NCBI RefSeq assembly: GCF_030272615.1
Contig: NC_081406.1
Span: 263,096,624-263,160,623 of the forward strand
Direction of reading: 5' to 3'
Source: Cryptomeria japonica
Taxonomy: Eukaryota; Streptophyta; Pinopsida; Cupressales; Cupressaceae
DNA length: 64,000 bases
Shown here: positions 43,539 to 54,947 of the stretch, in pieces
Layout of the letters: the number at the start of each line of letters is the position of its first letter
Position numbering within the stretch: the stretch's first letter is position 1
The notes under the pieces: model-generated
Told to the model about the DNA's origin: nothing
Databases searched by the model: none
What the model saw: only the letters and a program-made list of their open reading frames with translations
Position numbers and translations under genes: made by a program

Positions 43539-46500
43539 ATGAGTGACAGAGATGTCTGGTACTACAACAGAGAATAGAAGAGACAGCAGTTTCAGATTCC
43601 GGTAGTGCCGGAACAGGATACATTTTTCAAAGGTATTCAAAAACAGAGGGAAGGATTTGGATTCTGTAGATTCAGTGGATTCAACAGCAGACAAGGCTAC
43701 AAAACAGAATGAGGCACCTGATAAGAAGGCTGAGAGACAATTCAATGCCATGATGGACATGATTTCTCTATTGCTGGCCAAACTTAACCAGAATGTTGTT
43801 GGGACCCCTAATCAACCCAACAATGGACTGGAAGCCATCACTTCTAATGCTCCTGTAGGAAATGGAAATGGGAGTAACAACGGGAGCAACAGTGGAGGTT
43901 CAGCCCCAAGACCTCTACAACTTGTATTCCTACCAAGAGAAGCACAACAAGCTGAAATGGAGATACCTACAACTGATGAAATAAGGAACAACTATATGGA
44001 GTATGCTCCTCTCCCTGGAGAGATCCAAGATATCCTCACTTTGGATGAATTTATGAATCAGAAAATGAAGCGAGGAAGGAGGAACGACAACAGATTTGCT
44101 GCCCCAAGAGATTATCAACAAGCTCTTGGAAGAGTGACTTTGGCACATTTTGATGGGAGCACTAAGAGCACAACTAGAGCATGGGTGCAGAAGTTGGACA
44201 ATTACTTGTCCTTGAGGCCTATGCCAAAAGAAGACGCCATCAAGTTCGCTACCTTGCACTTGGATGGAGCGGCCCACGAATGGTGGTAGTGGTACCATTG
44301 GTTGGTCACCCTTGGTCGTAACTTGATCACCACCTATGCTGATTTCACCAACAAGCTGATTGAGAGATTTGACACCAAGGATCCAGAGGTGAAATTTAGA
44401 GAACTTGCTCAACTCAAATAGCAAAGTTCGTTGGACACTTACGTAACTGAATTCCAAAATTTATGTTATGGTAAGTAGCATCTCTTTGAAGCAGTTAGTT
44501 GTCCTTTTCACTGAAGAACTTGAGGAACCTTTGAAAGGTTGGGTCAAAGCATTTGATCCGCCCACCTTGGCAGAAGCTATTAAGAAAGCATGGAGTTGGC
44601 TGCCCCAAGGAACAAAATTCAGTCCAAGCCTTTTCCTTTCCGAAAGGATAATAAGAAATTTACAAATCAGACCAAGAGGTTTCCTTCGCGAATGGATGAT
44701 GAGCTTCGTCAAGAGCTTCGAAGGAAGAATCTTTGTTATTCTTGCAAAGAACCTTGGGCCCCAGGACATAAGTGTCATGGAAAGGGCAATTTGCATCAAA
44801 TGGAGTGCTATTTTGCAGATGGGTTAGATTCTGAAATTTCAGAACAACAAACTGAAGTTGAGGACAACGAGTATGAAGAGGCTCCTGAAGGGCCTGAAAT
44901 TGGGTCAGAAGACAGAGGAGTGGTTGCTCAACTCTCGAGCATTCACAAGAATGAGTCCTTTAGAGTTCGGGGTGTGATTGGAGAGCATCATGTCATTGCT
45001 CTCATTGACACAGGAGTGACTCATAATTTCATTGATGAGAGGATTGTTGCAAAGAGGGGGCTAGTGGCAGAGGAAGTAGAGGGCTTCAAATTCATGGTAG
45101 CAAATGGCTCCACTATATCCTGCAACCGGATGATTTCCAACATGTCTCTGAAGTTGGGAAATCATGAAATTAGAGATGATTTCTTTGTAGTTAGCATTGG
45201 TGGGCCTGATGATGCAGTCCTCGGGATTCAATGGTTGAGATCTCTTCATGGAGCTGAAATTCATGTCTGAAGGGAAGAAGGTAGTATTGAGAGGAATGTC
45301 ACATGGTGGACTTAGAGTTGTATCTTTGAAAAGGATGGAGAGGCTGATCCGCCATAACCTGGTGTAGTGGGCAGCAGAGTGTTTGATAATGCAATCAAAT
45401 CCATTGGTAGACAAGGGCATCTATTCCCCAGACATTCAAGCATTGATCACGGACAGAAGTAAGGTCATGGTTATGCCCTCTGAACCACTAAAAGAGATTA
45501 GAGCTATCCTGAAGATATTTAGGCCTTGATAACCAAGAGGAGTAAGGTGTTTGAGAACCCACCTCCTGGCAGACCTCCTGAGAGAGGTGTAGAACACATC
45601 ATTGAGCTTGAAGAAGGAGCTAAGTTGGTTATGACTACTCTTACTGGTATCCTAAAAAGCAGAAGAATGAGATTGAGAAAGCAATCCAAGAATTGCTTGA
45701 CATGGGTTACATACGGCCAAGCAAAAGCCCCTTTGCTTCGACTGTTGTTTTGGTGAGAAAGAAGGATGGGACCATGCGCATTTGTGTGGATTACAGGGCC
45801 CTGAATCAGAAAATTATTAAGAATCAGTATCCTATCTTGAGAATTGATGAGCTCATTGATGAGCTACATGGTGCAGTGTTCTTCTCTAAGATTGACCTGA
45901 GGTCAGGGTATCATCAGATTAGGATGAGAGCTTCAGATGTGGAGAAGACCGCTTTTAGATGCCACTTTGGGCATTTTGAGTTCCTAGTCATGCCCTTTGG
46001 CTTGACGAATGCACCTGCCACATTTCAGTCATGCATGAACAAAATCTTCCAGAAACAGCTCATGAAGTTCGTACTGATATTCTTTGATGACATACCCATA
46101 TTCAACAAATCTTGGAAGGAGCATTTACAACACTTGGTGAAGTGCTAAGCATACTGGAATCCGAATCCTTGTTTGCCAAGGAGTCCAAATGTGAATTTGG
46201 AATGGAAGAATTGCTCTACCTTGGTCACATTATCAGTGCAGGTGGTGTGAAGGTAGACCCTGAAAAGATTAGAGCCATCATTGATTGGCTTCTTCCTGAA
46301 AACATAACACACTTGAAGGGATTTTTGGGTCTGTGTGGCTTTTATCTGAGGTATGTGAAGGGATACTCTCAGTTGGCTGCCCCCCTCACAGATCTTACAA
46401 GGAAAGGAGCTTTTGAATGGTCCGAAAAGGCACAAACAGTTTTTGATCAGTTTAAGGGGATCATGAGTTCCTGCCCCGTTTTGGCTTTACCTGATTTCAC

Positions 46501-48207
46501 CAAACCTTTTGAATTGCAGTGTGATGCATCTGGAGAAGGTGTTGGTGCAGTCCTCATGCAGGATAAGCATCCTATAGTCTTCGAGAGTAGGAAGCTGAGA
46601 GGATCTGGAAGGTTGTATTTGATATATGACAAGGAAATGATTGCCATAATGCATGCCCTTGCAAAGTTCAGGCAGTACCTGGTGGGGAGTAAGTTCATTG
46701 TTAAGACTAATCATAATAGTCTTAAACACTTCATGCATCAGAAGGATTTAAATGAAAGGCAGCAGAAGTGGGTGAGTAAGCTACAGGCTTACAACTTCGA
46801 TATTGAGTATGTTAAGGGAAATAACAACATTGTTGTTGATGCCTTGTCCAAAACGCCTCATTTGAGCTCACTATGCGAGCTTACCGCTGATTGGAGGGAG
46901 TTGTTGCTTGCTGATTATGCCAAAAATCAGTTTGCAACCAGCATTATAGAAGGTATTTTTCATGATGAAAGGTACAAATTGGTGGAGGGGTTGATTCTAT
47001 ACAAAGGGAGGATCTTCATTGTGGCCGAATCTAAGTTGAAGGAGAAGATTTTGAAGACTTTCCATGATATTCCCCTTGCTGGTCACCAAAGTTACTTCAA
47101 AACATACAGACAAATCCGAGAGAGATTTTCTTGGAAGGGACTTAAAAATGATGTCTTGAAGTACATCAAGGAGTGTCATACATGCCAGAGAAACAAAGAT
47201 GAGCACACTCTGCCAACTGGTTTGTTACAACCCTTGCCCATTCCCAGTCAAAAGTGGGAAAGTATATCCATGGACTTCATTACTGGGTTGCCACGGGCTC
47301 AAGTGAAGGATAGTATTTATGTGGTGGTGGACAGACTAACTAAGTTTGCTCATTTTTTCGCCATCACCAGCTCTTTTAAAGTAGCCCAGGTTGCTGAAGT
47401 GTTCTTTCGGGAGGTGTTAAGATTACATGGGTTACCGAAGAACATTGTGAGTGATAGGGACAGCAAGTTCCTAAGTGCTTTTTGGCAAGGATTTTCAGAT
47501 TATGTGGTACTGTGCTCACTCCAAGCACAAGTTATCACATGTCCATCCTATCACATGTCCATCCGGATGTCACCATTCATGGCACTATACAGTTATGAAG
47601 CTCCTAGCTTCACTGACTTAGTATTTGGTGATAGTAGAACCCCTCAGGCGAAGGATATGATGCAACAGAGTCAAGATATTTTGAGGATTCTGATGGACAA
47701 TCTCCAGCATGCATAGAATCAGTAGAAGTTGTATGCTGATTAATAGCGAATAGAGCGCACCTTTGAGGTGGGCGACATGGTTTACTTGAGGCTCCAACCC
47801 TACAGAAAGTCTACTCTCAAGAAGAGTGGAGTTGAGAAATTGAAGCCACGATTCTATGGGCTTTTCAGAGTCAACAGGAGAATTGGAGAAGTGGCGTATG
47901 ACTTGGAATTACCGGCAAGTAGCAGGATTCATAATGTATTTCATGTGTCTCGCCTCAAGAATGCTCTGCGACACAATGTTGTTGCTTCAGCTGAGTTACC
48001 CTCGCTTGATGAGGAGGGAGAGGTAGTTTTGGTTCCTGAAGCTGTCCTTGATTTCAAGGAATGTTCTTTGAGGAGAAGGGTGATCAAGGAATACTTGATC
48101 AAATGGAAAAATTTGCCAGCAGAGGATGCTACATAGGAAAATGAGGATATTTTACTACATATAGCTTTACAATTGCTTGAGGACAAGCAATTTTGGGGAG
48201 GGTGGAC
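43539..48207 (+). pseudogene. Chromovirus gag-pol polyprotein, broken
   Basis: Gag (43657-44460: VTLAHFDGSTKSTTRAWVQK, then HEWW with a TAG directly after); a knuckle-like CYSCKEPWAPGHKCHGKG; protease (LIDTGVTHNFID, with Val for the usual Ala); RT from about 45690 ([28 protein letters not shown], catalytic FFDDIPIF, where the family has DDILIY); a one-base frameshift at 46110-46145; RNase H (CDASGEGVGAVL, YDKEMIAIMHAL, and KTNHNSLKHF in which the Asp is Asn); integrase with zinc finger (CHTCQRN), two Asp (SMDFITG, VSDRDSKF), but a deletion near 47500 that removes the Glu region; and a chromodomain (VIKEYLIKWKNLPAEDAT, then TAG where Trp is expected). Further stops at 44421, 44476, 45268-45270, 45364 and 47716-47750. 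The start codon of gag is uncertain. Confidence 0.95.
48191..48207 (+). promoter_or_regulatory. Polypurine tract of the chromodomain element
   Basis: TTTTGGGGAGGGTGGAC directly precedes the 3' LTR. Confidence 0.88.
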
Positions 48208-50099
48208 TATAATGTCCCCTTCTCAATGATGTGCTTTCAGTGGTCCATTGGCCTATTCTTGATACCCGTAGGCTATGTGGAATGAAGAATTAGGGTTTCA
48301 AACGTTGGTGAGGTGAGAACTTACTATTTTTAGTAAGTTAGAGGTTGGCTATTTGGATGATGCTGTCCTATTGAGCTTTCCATTGTTTGTCTCTGGGTGC
48401 GAAGATCATTCTTTTCGAAGCAGTAATTCATGACTTTCTATTTTTAGTAAGTGGCAGTATGGAGTATTTCTATTTTTAATAGTGGACAGGGTCCTGGTCT
48501 TGCAGCAGTTCTTTGATTTTCTTTACTCCGCTTCATCCTGATTTCTGTTAATGATCAATATGGGAGTCACAAGTAATTTAATTAAATATTATTTCCTTGT
48601 TAAAGGTTTAATATTTAAATATTTGCAGTTACTGATTAATTGTTGAGGATGACTTAGGGAAAAATAATTAATTAATATTCATATGATTATTTCCTAAGTC
48701 AAAGGGCGAATTTGTTGGTGGCCATTTAGGAGGATTAAACATCTTTGGTTTAATGTTTAATATTGCAAAAAGACGCCACCATAAGGAAAGTTCGAACTTG
48801 CCTAGGAAAGGTAAGTGGGGAGACATAAGGCGAAATGAAAGTGAATTTGAATGGAGTTTGGCGCCATTTCCATTTGCATTTGGGAAGGCGTGGAGTTATA
48901 AATATGAGCCTTGGGCTCTCATTTTGGTTATCTTGAAAAATTGCATTGTCCTGCTGCCGGATTGGCGTCAGAACTTTGAAGCTTCGGAGTTCGGCTCCCT
49001 AGTGTTTTCCAGATTTGTACTTGAGATATAGTACCTAGTTGCGTGCTTTAATCTATGATACTTTCCTTGCATATTTTAGTGTTTTTGGAGTTTGGAGTGA
49101 TTTCTAGAGTTGTTGGTTTCCCTGTGGCTGAAGCACGTTTTTTATCACACCTCTCTACCTGAGTGACTGGTCATTCTGGGTACTGGTTCAATCATCCTTC
49201 TTGCTGCTGGCAATTCATATTGTTAGTTTGTAGCACTTTTCATTGAGTATTGAATTTAATAATGCAAATTGAAAATACCTAGCTAGGCGTGGGTTTTAGA
49301 GGGTGCATTGTGATTTTTGCCAAGTAAATTGGGGTGTTTTAGTAGCTTACTTCTTGTTTGTCTTAGTCGCTGCTGGTCTAGTGTTGGTTTGGGAGTGATT
49401 TGGGGTGAATTGAGCGAGTATTGAGATATGAGTAATTTAGTGGGTATATATGTTGCTGGTTATGCATTTCCAGCCTGCTGTTTTTGATGTTGGAAGAGTT
49501 CCATGATCATTATCTTTTATGTTCAGCGTTATTCTTCTACTTTCACTTTCCCTTTTATTTTAAGGTTAAGTAGTAGTAGTACTAACCCATTCTTGATTGT
49601 AATCTCTTATCCCGCTGAAAAGTGGAAGAGGCTGGCTTGCCGCCTACATCTGATAAATTGTAATTCAGTCCTCCCATTGCACAAGCGGTCAAGTGATGTT
49701 GGTTGTAATGGTCCTCTCACTGCATAAGTGGTTGAGTTGAGTAATTTGTAATTCAGTCCTCCCGTTGAAATATTGCAGTAGAGTGATTTGTGTCTGCGGT
49801 ATGGTTCTTTTGGTTGGTTCATCGCCAAGTTTCTTGCTTTCCCGCTGGATAAGCGGAAGGGGCTAGCTTGCCACCCAGTATTGTATTTACTTTATCATTT
49901 CAGCAGATTTGTGAGCTAACGAACCCCTTATCACCGTATGCTCTCAGCTTCCCACATTGGGCACTTAGTGATCAGAAAGTGGAAGGGTTGCATTTTCAAC
50001 AAGCTTTGAGTTTATGTTTTCTAACCTTAACGGGTTATGTGTTGGTTGGTAATTCTTATTGCTCTTAGAAACAAAAAAAATATTATTTGGGATATTACA
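48208..50099 (+). repeat. 3' LTR of the chromodomain element
   Basis: Begins TATAATGTCCCC (TG to TA, one transition) and ends GGGATATTACA; TATA box 48897-48904. Followed by the target duplication TCCAA. Confidence 0.96.
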
Positions 50100-50104
50100 T
50101 CCAA

Positions 50105-50785
50105 TGAGTTGGGTTTCCGTCCAAATTATAACTACCAAGGGTTTTCGTCCCCAGCAAATTGCCTTGCAAATTGCAGGATGAAAGAGTAGCTCTTCAAGAA
50201 TAATTGATCCAAAGGTGTGTTTTTTATAGTTGATTCTTTCCTTAATACCATTCGCTTTCATTAGGGATTATGCGATCCAAATTTAACTAGAGCAACTGAG
50301 CCAAAATGGTAGTTCGGCATCCAAGTTGGATGAGTCGACTTCAGCTACAAAGATTGGGCGCCGTTCATCATTAATACCAAGGTTTGGAGATCAAATAATC
50401 AATCGAGCCTTTTGGTTTTGCCGTGGAAATAAATATTTTTTGCTAAATATTAAGAGTATTGGCAAAGGTTTTATAAAGTCTTGAGATCATTAGTGCCACA
50501 CAATTCCTTAACACCGCATCCAATCACAGGATAGGAAAAAATGAAAGATTTAGAAGCACAACCCATAGTTGCGGTCTCCAACAAGGTCCCATATCGGCCC
50601 CACCAAAAACAATAAGAAGGCTCTTTTTAATATAAAGAAATTATTAATTTAGTAATATGCCAAGGGAAATTTATTTATTAATTTTATTCAATATATATTT
50701 ATCCCTTATTTATAAATATTTGATGTTGGAATAAATAATTAAATAAAATTTATATTTATTGACTTAATTATTTGGGGACATTACA
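50105..50785 (-). repeat. 5' LTR of the minus-strand gypsy element, proximal part
   Basis: Continues the LTR interrupted at 41591. On the minus strand it begins TGTAATGTCCCCAAATAATT at 50785; the target duplication TTCTC follows on the plus strand. Confidence 0.88.
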
Positions 50786-51350
50786 TTCTCAGATCTGGAA
50801 GTTGTAGATAATGTTAGGAAAGAGTTTGGCAAGTCCATCTCAAGACGAGATCATAGTATTTGTTCTCGTCAAGGCCAATACAAAGAAGATGCTTGTATAT
50901 TGTACATGGTGGTGCCTCCATGGGAAAGATTGTTTGTTCCCCTAACCTCTCGCAATCAAGATTCTATCACAAGTATTTTTTATTTTTTATTTGTTAACAC
51001 TTGTAGATTTTAGTACTTTACCATTCGTTTTTTGCATTTTTATTTTTAAGTTGTGTTGATTTTCTCTCCAATTTCAATAGGTTGCAAGTTCTTCGTTGTT
51101 TGAATGGATTTGGAGTACATACTCCTTTATCCACTTAGTGAAGCATAATTGGTTAGCTGCAAAAAAGTTAGAGGACTTGGTTTATGTTGATTCCAACTTG
51201 CATCTTTTTTCACATGAGCAAGATGACTACAAGGGGCAATGAAGCATTGGGACATAGCCCTGTGTATACCAACTTGGATGCATCTATTGCAGAGTATGCT
51301 AGAGTCAATATAGATGATGATGAGACTCTTATTCATGATGTGGCTAACGG
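50786..51350 (+). pseudogene. hAT-type transposase, segment 4 (dimerisation domain)
   Basis: In frame with segment 3 after removal of the insertion: FSDLEVVDNVRKEFGKSIS follows GFKLAF. After an intron-like or decayed AT-rich stretch (50965-51080), ASSSLFEWIWSTYSFIHLVK, then HNWLAAKKLEDLVYVDSNLH appears. This is the hAT C-terminal dimerisation domain (family pattern SSSxxERNWSTYSFIHSxKRNxLxxxRxxDLVYVHxNLR). A tail with LDASIAEYARVNIDDDE, one frame away, fits the acidic end. No terminal inverted repeats of the hAT element were found, so its outer limits are open. Confidence 0.9.
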
Positions 51351-51484
51351 GAGTAGCATTCCATTTAATTGTGGTCTAAGTTACCAAGAGGGTACTGGTA
51401 CGGAATCGCGGGTTCGGCAAAAAATATTTCCTTGGGTATGGGTTCGGGTATGTCCTCACACACACACACACACATATATATATA

Positions 51485-51523
<39 letters not shown>

Positions 51524-52328
51524 CAAACATAAAAAATTTATATATATGTTGAATGATTGTTTAGATGTATGAAATGCATCTTAAGGGGCGAAATTAGGGT
51601 TTTTTAATTAAAATTTGTTACTTTATGACCAGTGGGACCCATTTCTGGGAACTCATGGGCAGGACCCACAGAGGACCCAGCCACGTGGGAGGAACTCGGG
51701 GGGAATCCATGGAGGACCCGAAAAGAATCAAAACTCGAAAGGAATCAGGACCCAAATCCAGCCCTGCATCTTAGCTTGTTGTATTTTGAACCAAACTATG
51801 ACCTTGATCTAGATCCTTTTAATGAAAATTGAAGACAATTATACAAATTTTTTATTGTATTTATTTCAAATTTTGTAATTGTAATGATTTTCATATGAAT
51901 CATTTGAGACATTTATGATAAAAGAAATAAAATTGAAAATTCTGAACTATCAATTGACATTTATGTATATCACTATCATTGACCAATGATGAACTATCAT
52001 ACTATCAAAAGTATTTTCAATTTTGTCTTTTTTATTTTTTTTGCCATGGTTTTAGGGTGATGCGCCCTCGACCACCTAGGATGCATCCCGAGGGAGAGGA
52101 CATGTCTCTTGTCTCAGAGACGTGGAAAGAGACATTTCACAAACTAGGAGATGTTGGTGGGAGAGGAGAGGACATCTCCACACGTTTCTGGTAGGAAAAT
52201 TTTGAAAAAACCTAAAACGCAAAAATGTAAAAGCCAAAAAATGTGTAGGAAAGAAAGAAGAAAGAAGCAAGAATGAGTTTTAATGACGTCCACGAGACCC
52301 AACGATGTAAGGGACCCACAAGCTCAAA
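51351..52328. other. Unassigned DNA with a CA/TA microsatellite
   Basis: A (CA)n run then (TA)n at about 51459-51521. Around it are GGTTCGG/GGACCC-rich words (51405-51450, 51630-51750), similar in style to 4500-4560. A frame at 51632-51832 has no domain. Nothing else recognised. Confidence 0.45.
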
Positions 52329-52690
52329 TTATCCCAGTTTCAAGTTCCTTTCCATGCTAGATCTTCTCTTGTGAATCTTGATTAAGAGGCTCGTTGTTTT
52401 GTGAAGTCTTGACTCTTCAAAAAGATCGTTCAGATTGTCCACTTTTAATTCATTACCGAATTGGTTGCAAATGTCTTCATATGTTGTACACTCCATAATG
52501 AAATACCATTCTGTTTCTACTGTCCTCTTGTTGCAAAACATGCACATACTTTCTTCCCACTCTTCTTTTGGCACCTTCCATCTACCAGTTTCACATCTCA
52601 AATGGTGAGATCCGGTCCTTAATTCTGCAATTAGAATTTTGGCCTTAGTGTTGATGGCGGATCTCAAATATTCTTTTTCATCATGTGCTC
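52329..52690 (-). pseudogene. LINE reverse transcriptase C-terminal fragment
   Basis: The minus-strand frame MRSAINTKAKILIAELRTGS, then HHLRCETGRWKVPKEEWEES, MCMFCNK and TEWYFIMEC, ends near 52329. The C-x-x-C...H/F-x-x-x-C arrangement after RCETGRW is the zinc-knuckle-like tail found at the C-terminus of plant LINE polyproteins. Only the end of the protein is left, as expected of a 5'-truncated LINE, but no poly-A tail was identified. Confidence 0.75.
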
Positions 52691-53878
52691 AAGTAGGGTT
52701 GAATTCTTTAATATAGTACTGTAATGGTGGGAAAATGATGAGTGATGGATCAAGAGGAAAACAACCCTTTCCCTCAAAGAGAGATGAGAGTTTCACTATT
52801 GATCATCCTTCAAGCACTTTTCACCATTACATTAGGAAGATAAGGGATGAGATAATTCACTAGATTCAATCTCCACACAAAGATGATAGATTAAATTTTG
52901 AATGAATTGAGAATGTTAGGATGATCCCCTCTTCCTTTATTTGAAATGAAAAGGAATTGATTAAATTATATAGTGCAAAAGTGACATAATCGATTATAAC
53001 TTGAGATCGGAATATGGGATGAAGTTGTGCACTTGGATTTGGCAGTAAAATGTCGATACGAAGTTGCCCTGTGAATTCGATGAAAAGTTGTCCGGACCGT
53101 GGCGGGAATGTACATAGTTCTCCAAAAAATCCACGAAACAAAAAGGGTTTTTCCGCCTCTACAAATGAAGCCCGAATCCAAAAGTACAGCTACGCACTTG
53201 CAATGACACACAGAAAAGAGAGGGAAATGTGTTGGGATTGGGGGTTTGCTTTTAGGTCAAACCCCAGTTTTGGAATTAACCAAGTAATGAAAGAAAGTAC
53301 TTGCAAGTAGATGTAAATGAAAGACTGAATTGTAAATCACCTCAAGGGAGGTTGTAGTAGCAATGTTGATAGAAATGTTTGTGTGGAATTGAATGTTGAA
53401 AGGGATCTCCTCTTCAAAGGTTGAATCCTTGACTTGAATGCAACACCTAGCCTTGAAGGGAGACTTGAGAATGCTCAATGTTGGAAAAGAATGCTTGATC
53501 GCTTATGCAACTTGAATCTCTCCAACTTCGACCTATCCAACTTATGCAAATGAGAGAGCGAATGCCCCCTTAAATACATGTTTGAAGGATTTGAATTTCG
53601 TCACGAGCCGACATTGGAAGAGTTTTCTTGCTCACTGCACAACCCACAATGCATGCTCTAGGAAGGTCCTGCCCCAAAATAGGGCAGGGACAAGGGCGCC
53701 ACGCCCTTGTCCTACCCCTTTCACAAGGATAGAGTGCGAACAGAGTGATGTGGAGGCCAAGGAAGAAGCTGTTTCCACAAGCCGAGCGATCTCCGATCTT
53801 CGATCAGGCTAGAGGATTTGAGTTCACATGCATGAGGACCCTAATGCAGTCAAAAATTGCTAGGGTCGCAATTTTATG
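52691..53878 (-). repeat. Probable LTR, minus strand
   Basis: On the minus strand it would start TGTCATAAAATTGCGACCCT at 53878, has a TATA-like TATTTAAGGGGG near 53575, and contains the hairpin at 53689-53713. No coding domain. The flanking CTACG (53879) has no clear partner, and the other end was not fixed, so the call rests on layout and the TG start only. Confidence 0.45.
53689..53713. repeat. Perfect GC-rich hairpin
   Basis: GGACAAGGGCG-CCA-CGCCCTTGTCC: 11-bp perfect arms with a 3-nt loop, in AT-rich surroundings; the flanks GGGCA and TACCCC extend it imperfectly. Confidence 0.85.
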
Positions 53879-54718
53879 ACACTACGAGTACGCTTTTTTC
53901 TTGCCTAGTTGGTTTATCCACATGGCATTCCTAAATTTCTCTAAGACCCACTTTTTTATCTCCCCTTTATTGTTGGGGCAGTCTTGCAAATTTATGTCCC
54001 ACTTGTTATTTTGTTTCTTCCAAGTCTTTTTCCTATGACTTAAGTTTTCTTCAACAATCAAGTTGGGCTTGTTGTCCTCATTTTTGGATTTTCAAAAATG
54101 TGACAATCCCTACAAAGTTTTGCTTAAATGTGTTGTTTTTGTCTTCAAGGCATGCTTTACGAGGTACAAAACTCACATTTGTTAGTGTCAAATCATTGGG
54201 GTGTGTCTTTGCCATCATTGTCCAAGTTTTGGTGAGTTTTGGTCTTCTTTTTCCTAGCTCTTTGTGCAATTTCAGGTTTCAGAGCAGTCACTACAGGTTG
54301 AAGATTTTACTTTTAAGGAATGCTTCCCGAGGCAAAATTTTTGCTCCTTGATGAATCGGATTGATCTTCGGCCCATCCTCGATTCACATTTCAAATTTCA
54401 TCGCATTTCAAGTTCGTTTGCTATGTCTTTCCTTCAATTTTTGGTTTTTTCTTCTTGACTACAGGTGGGAAATTTTTTTTCTATTGCAGGTTAGGAGTTT
54501 TCTCTATGTTTTTGTGTTGTAGGGGTTTTATCTAGCAATTACAAGTGCACTTTATTTAAAACTTGTAACTTGTATCTTCCTTTCTATTTTCCTTTTCCCT
54601 TTTTGTCTTTTAATTTGTTGTAGGAACTTTTTAGTCAAATTGCAAGTGAATTTAAAATTACAAGTTTAATGAGAACTTGTAACTTCTCATAAAAGTTCCT
54701 ACTTTGTGCTTTTAAGTT

Positions 54719-54947
54719 GTAATTGGGGTTTTATTTCCGTATTACAAGGCTTTTAAAGTTTTTAAAGTGATTTTATAAATTGTGTCTTACTTGTAATGAG
54801 AATTTTATTTCTCTATTACAAGTTTTTATATTGTTATACTTTTTAGTTGTAATAGGGATTTTATTTCTCTATTACAAGTTTTATTTATTTATTTATGTTG
54901 TGTTATTTTAAACTTGTAATGGGGATTTTATTTCCCTATTACAAGTT
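54719..54947. repeat. Four hairpins of type TTGTAAT...ATTACAA
   Basis: Four successive units, about 60-70 bp apart, each have the form TTGTAATnGGGATTTTATTTCCnTATTACAA, giving arms of up to 14 bp such as ACTTGTAAT/ATTACAAGT. Single arms recur on both sides (54560-54700, 55620). Confidence 0.8.

Larger units (their letters stand above)
41592..50099 (+). mobile_element. Full-length chromodomain Ty3/gypsy element (family A), inactive
   Basis: LTRs 41592-43479 (1888 bp) and 48208-50099 (1892 bp), an initiator tRNA-Met primer site at 43481, gag-pol remnants in order gag, protease, RT, RNase H, integrase, chromodomain, and a purine tract at 48191-48207. The 5-bp duplication TCCAA is perfect (41587-41591 and 50100-50104). 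RT before integrase defines Ty3/gypsy, and the C-terminal chromodomain places it among chromoviruses, whose chromodomain guides integration to heterochromatin. It lies in the 5' LTR of the minus-strand gypsy remnant and is among the youngest insertions of the nest. Stops, frameshifts, a lost integrase Glu region and RNase H Asp-to-Asn make it dead. Confidence 0.97.
37561..50785 (-). mobile_element. Minus-strand Ty3/gypsy remnant with two nested insertions
   Basis: Flanked by a perfect TTCTC duplication (37556-37560 and 50786-50790). On the minus strand: 5' LTR 50785-40451 (interrupted), initiator tRNA-Met primer site 40449-40437, gag fragment about 38495-37811 (interrupted by a solo LTR upstream), then directly the last 250 bp of the 3' LTR (37810-37561). 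Gag is joined to the LTR interior at 37810/37811, so the rest of gag, all of pol and most of the 3' LTR were deleted. Removing the whole block restores the hAT frame. The LTR shares the start TGTAATGTCCCC with family A but ends GGGTCATTTCA and is otherwise different. Confidence 0.92.

Noticed and set aside
43539-48207. Intact, active chromovirus
   Set aside because: Several stops, a frameshift, a lost integrase Glu region and an RNase H Asp-to-Asn change rule out activity.
51459-51521. CA/TA dinucleotide run as a regulatory or origin site
   Set aside because: A plain microsatellite; nothing else around it supports a function.
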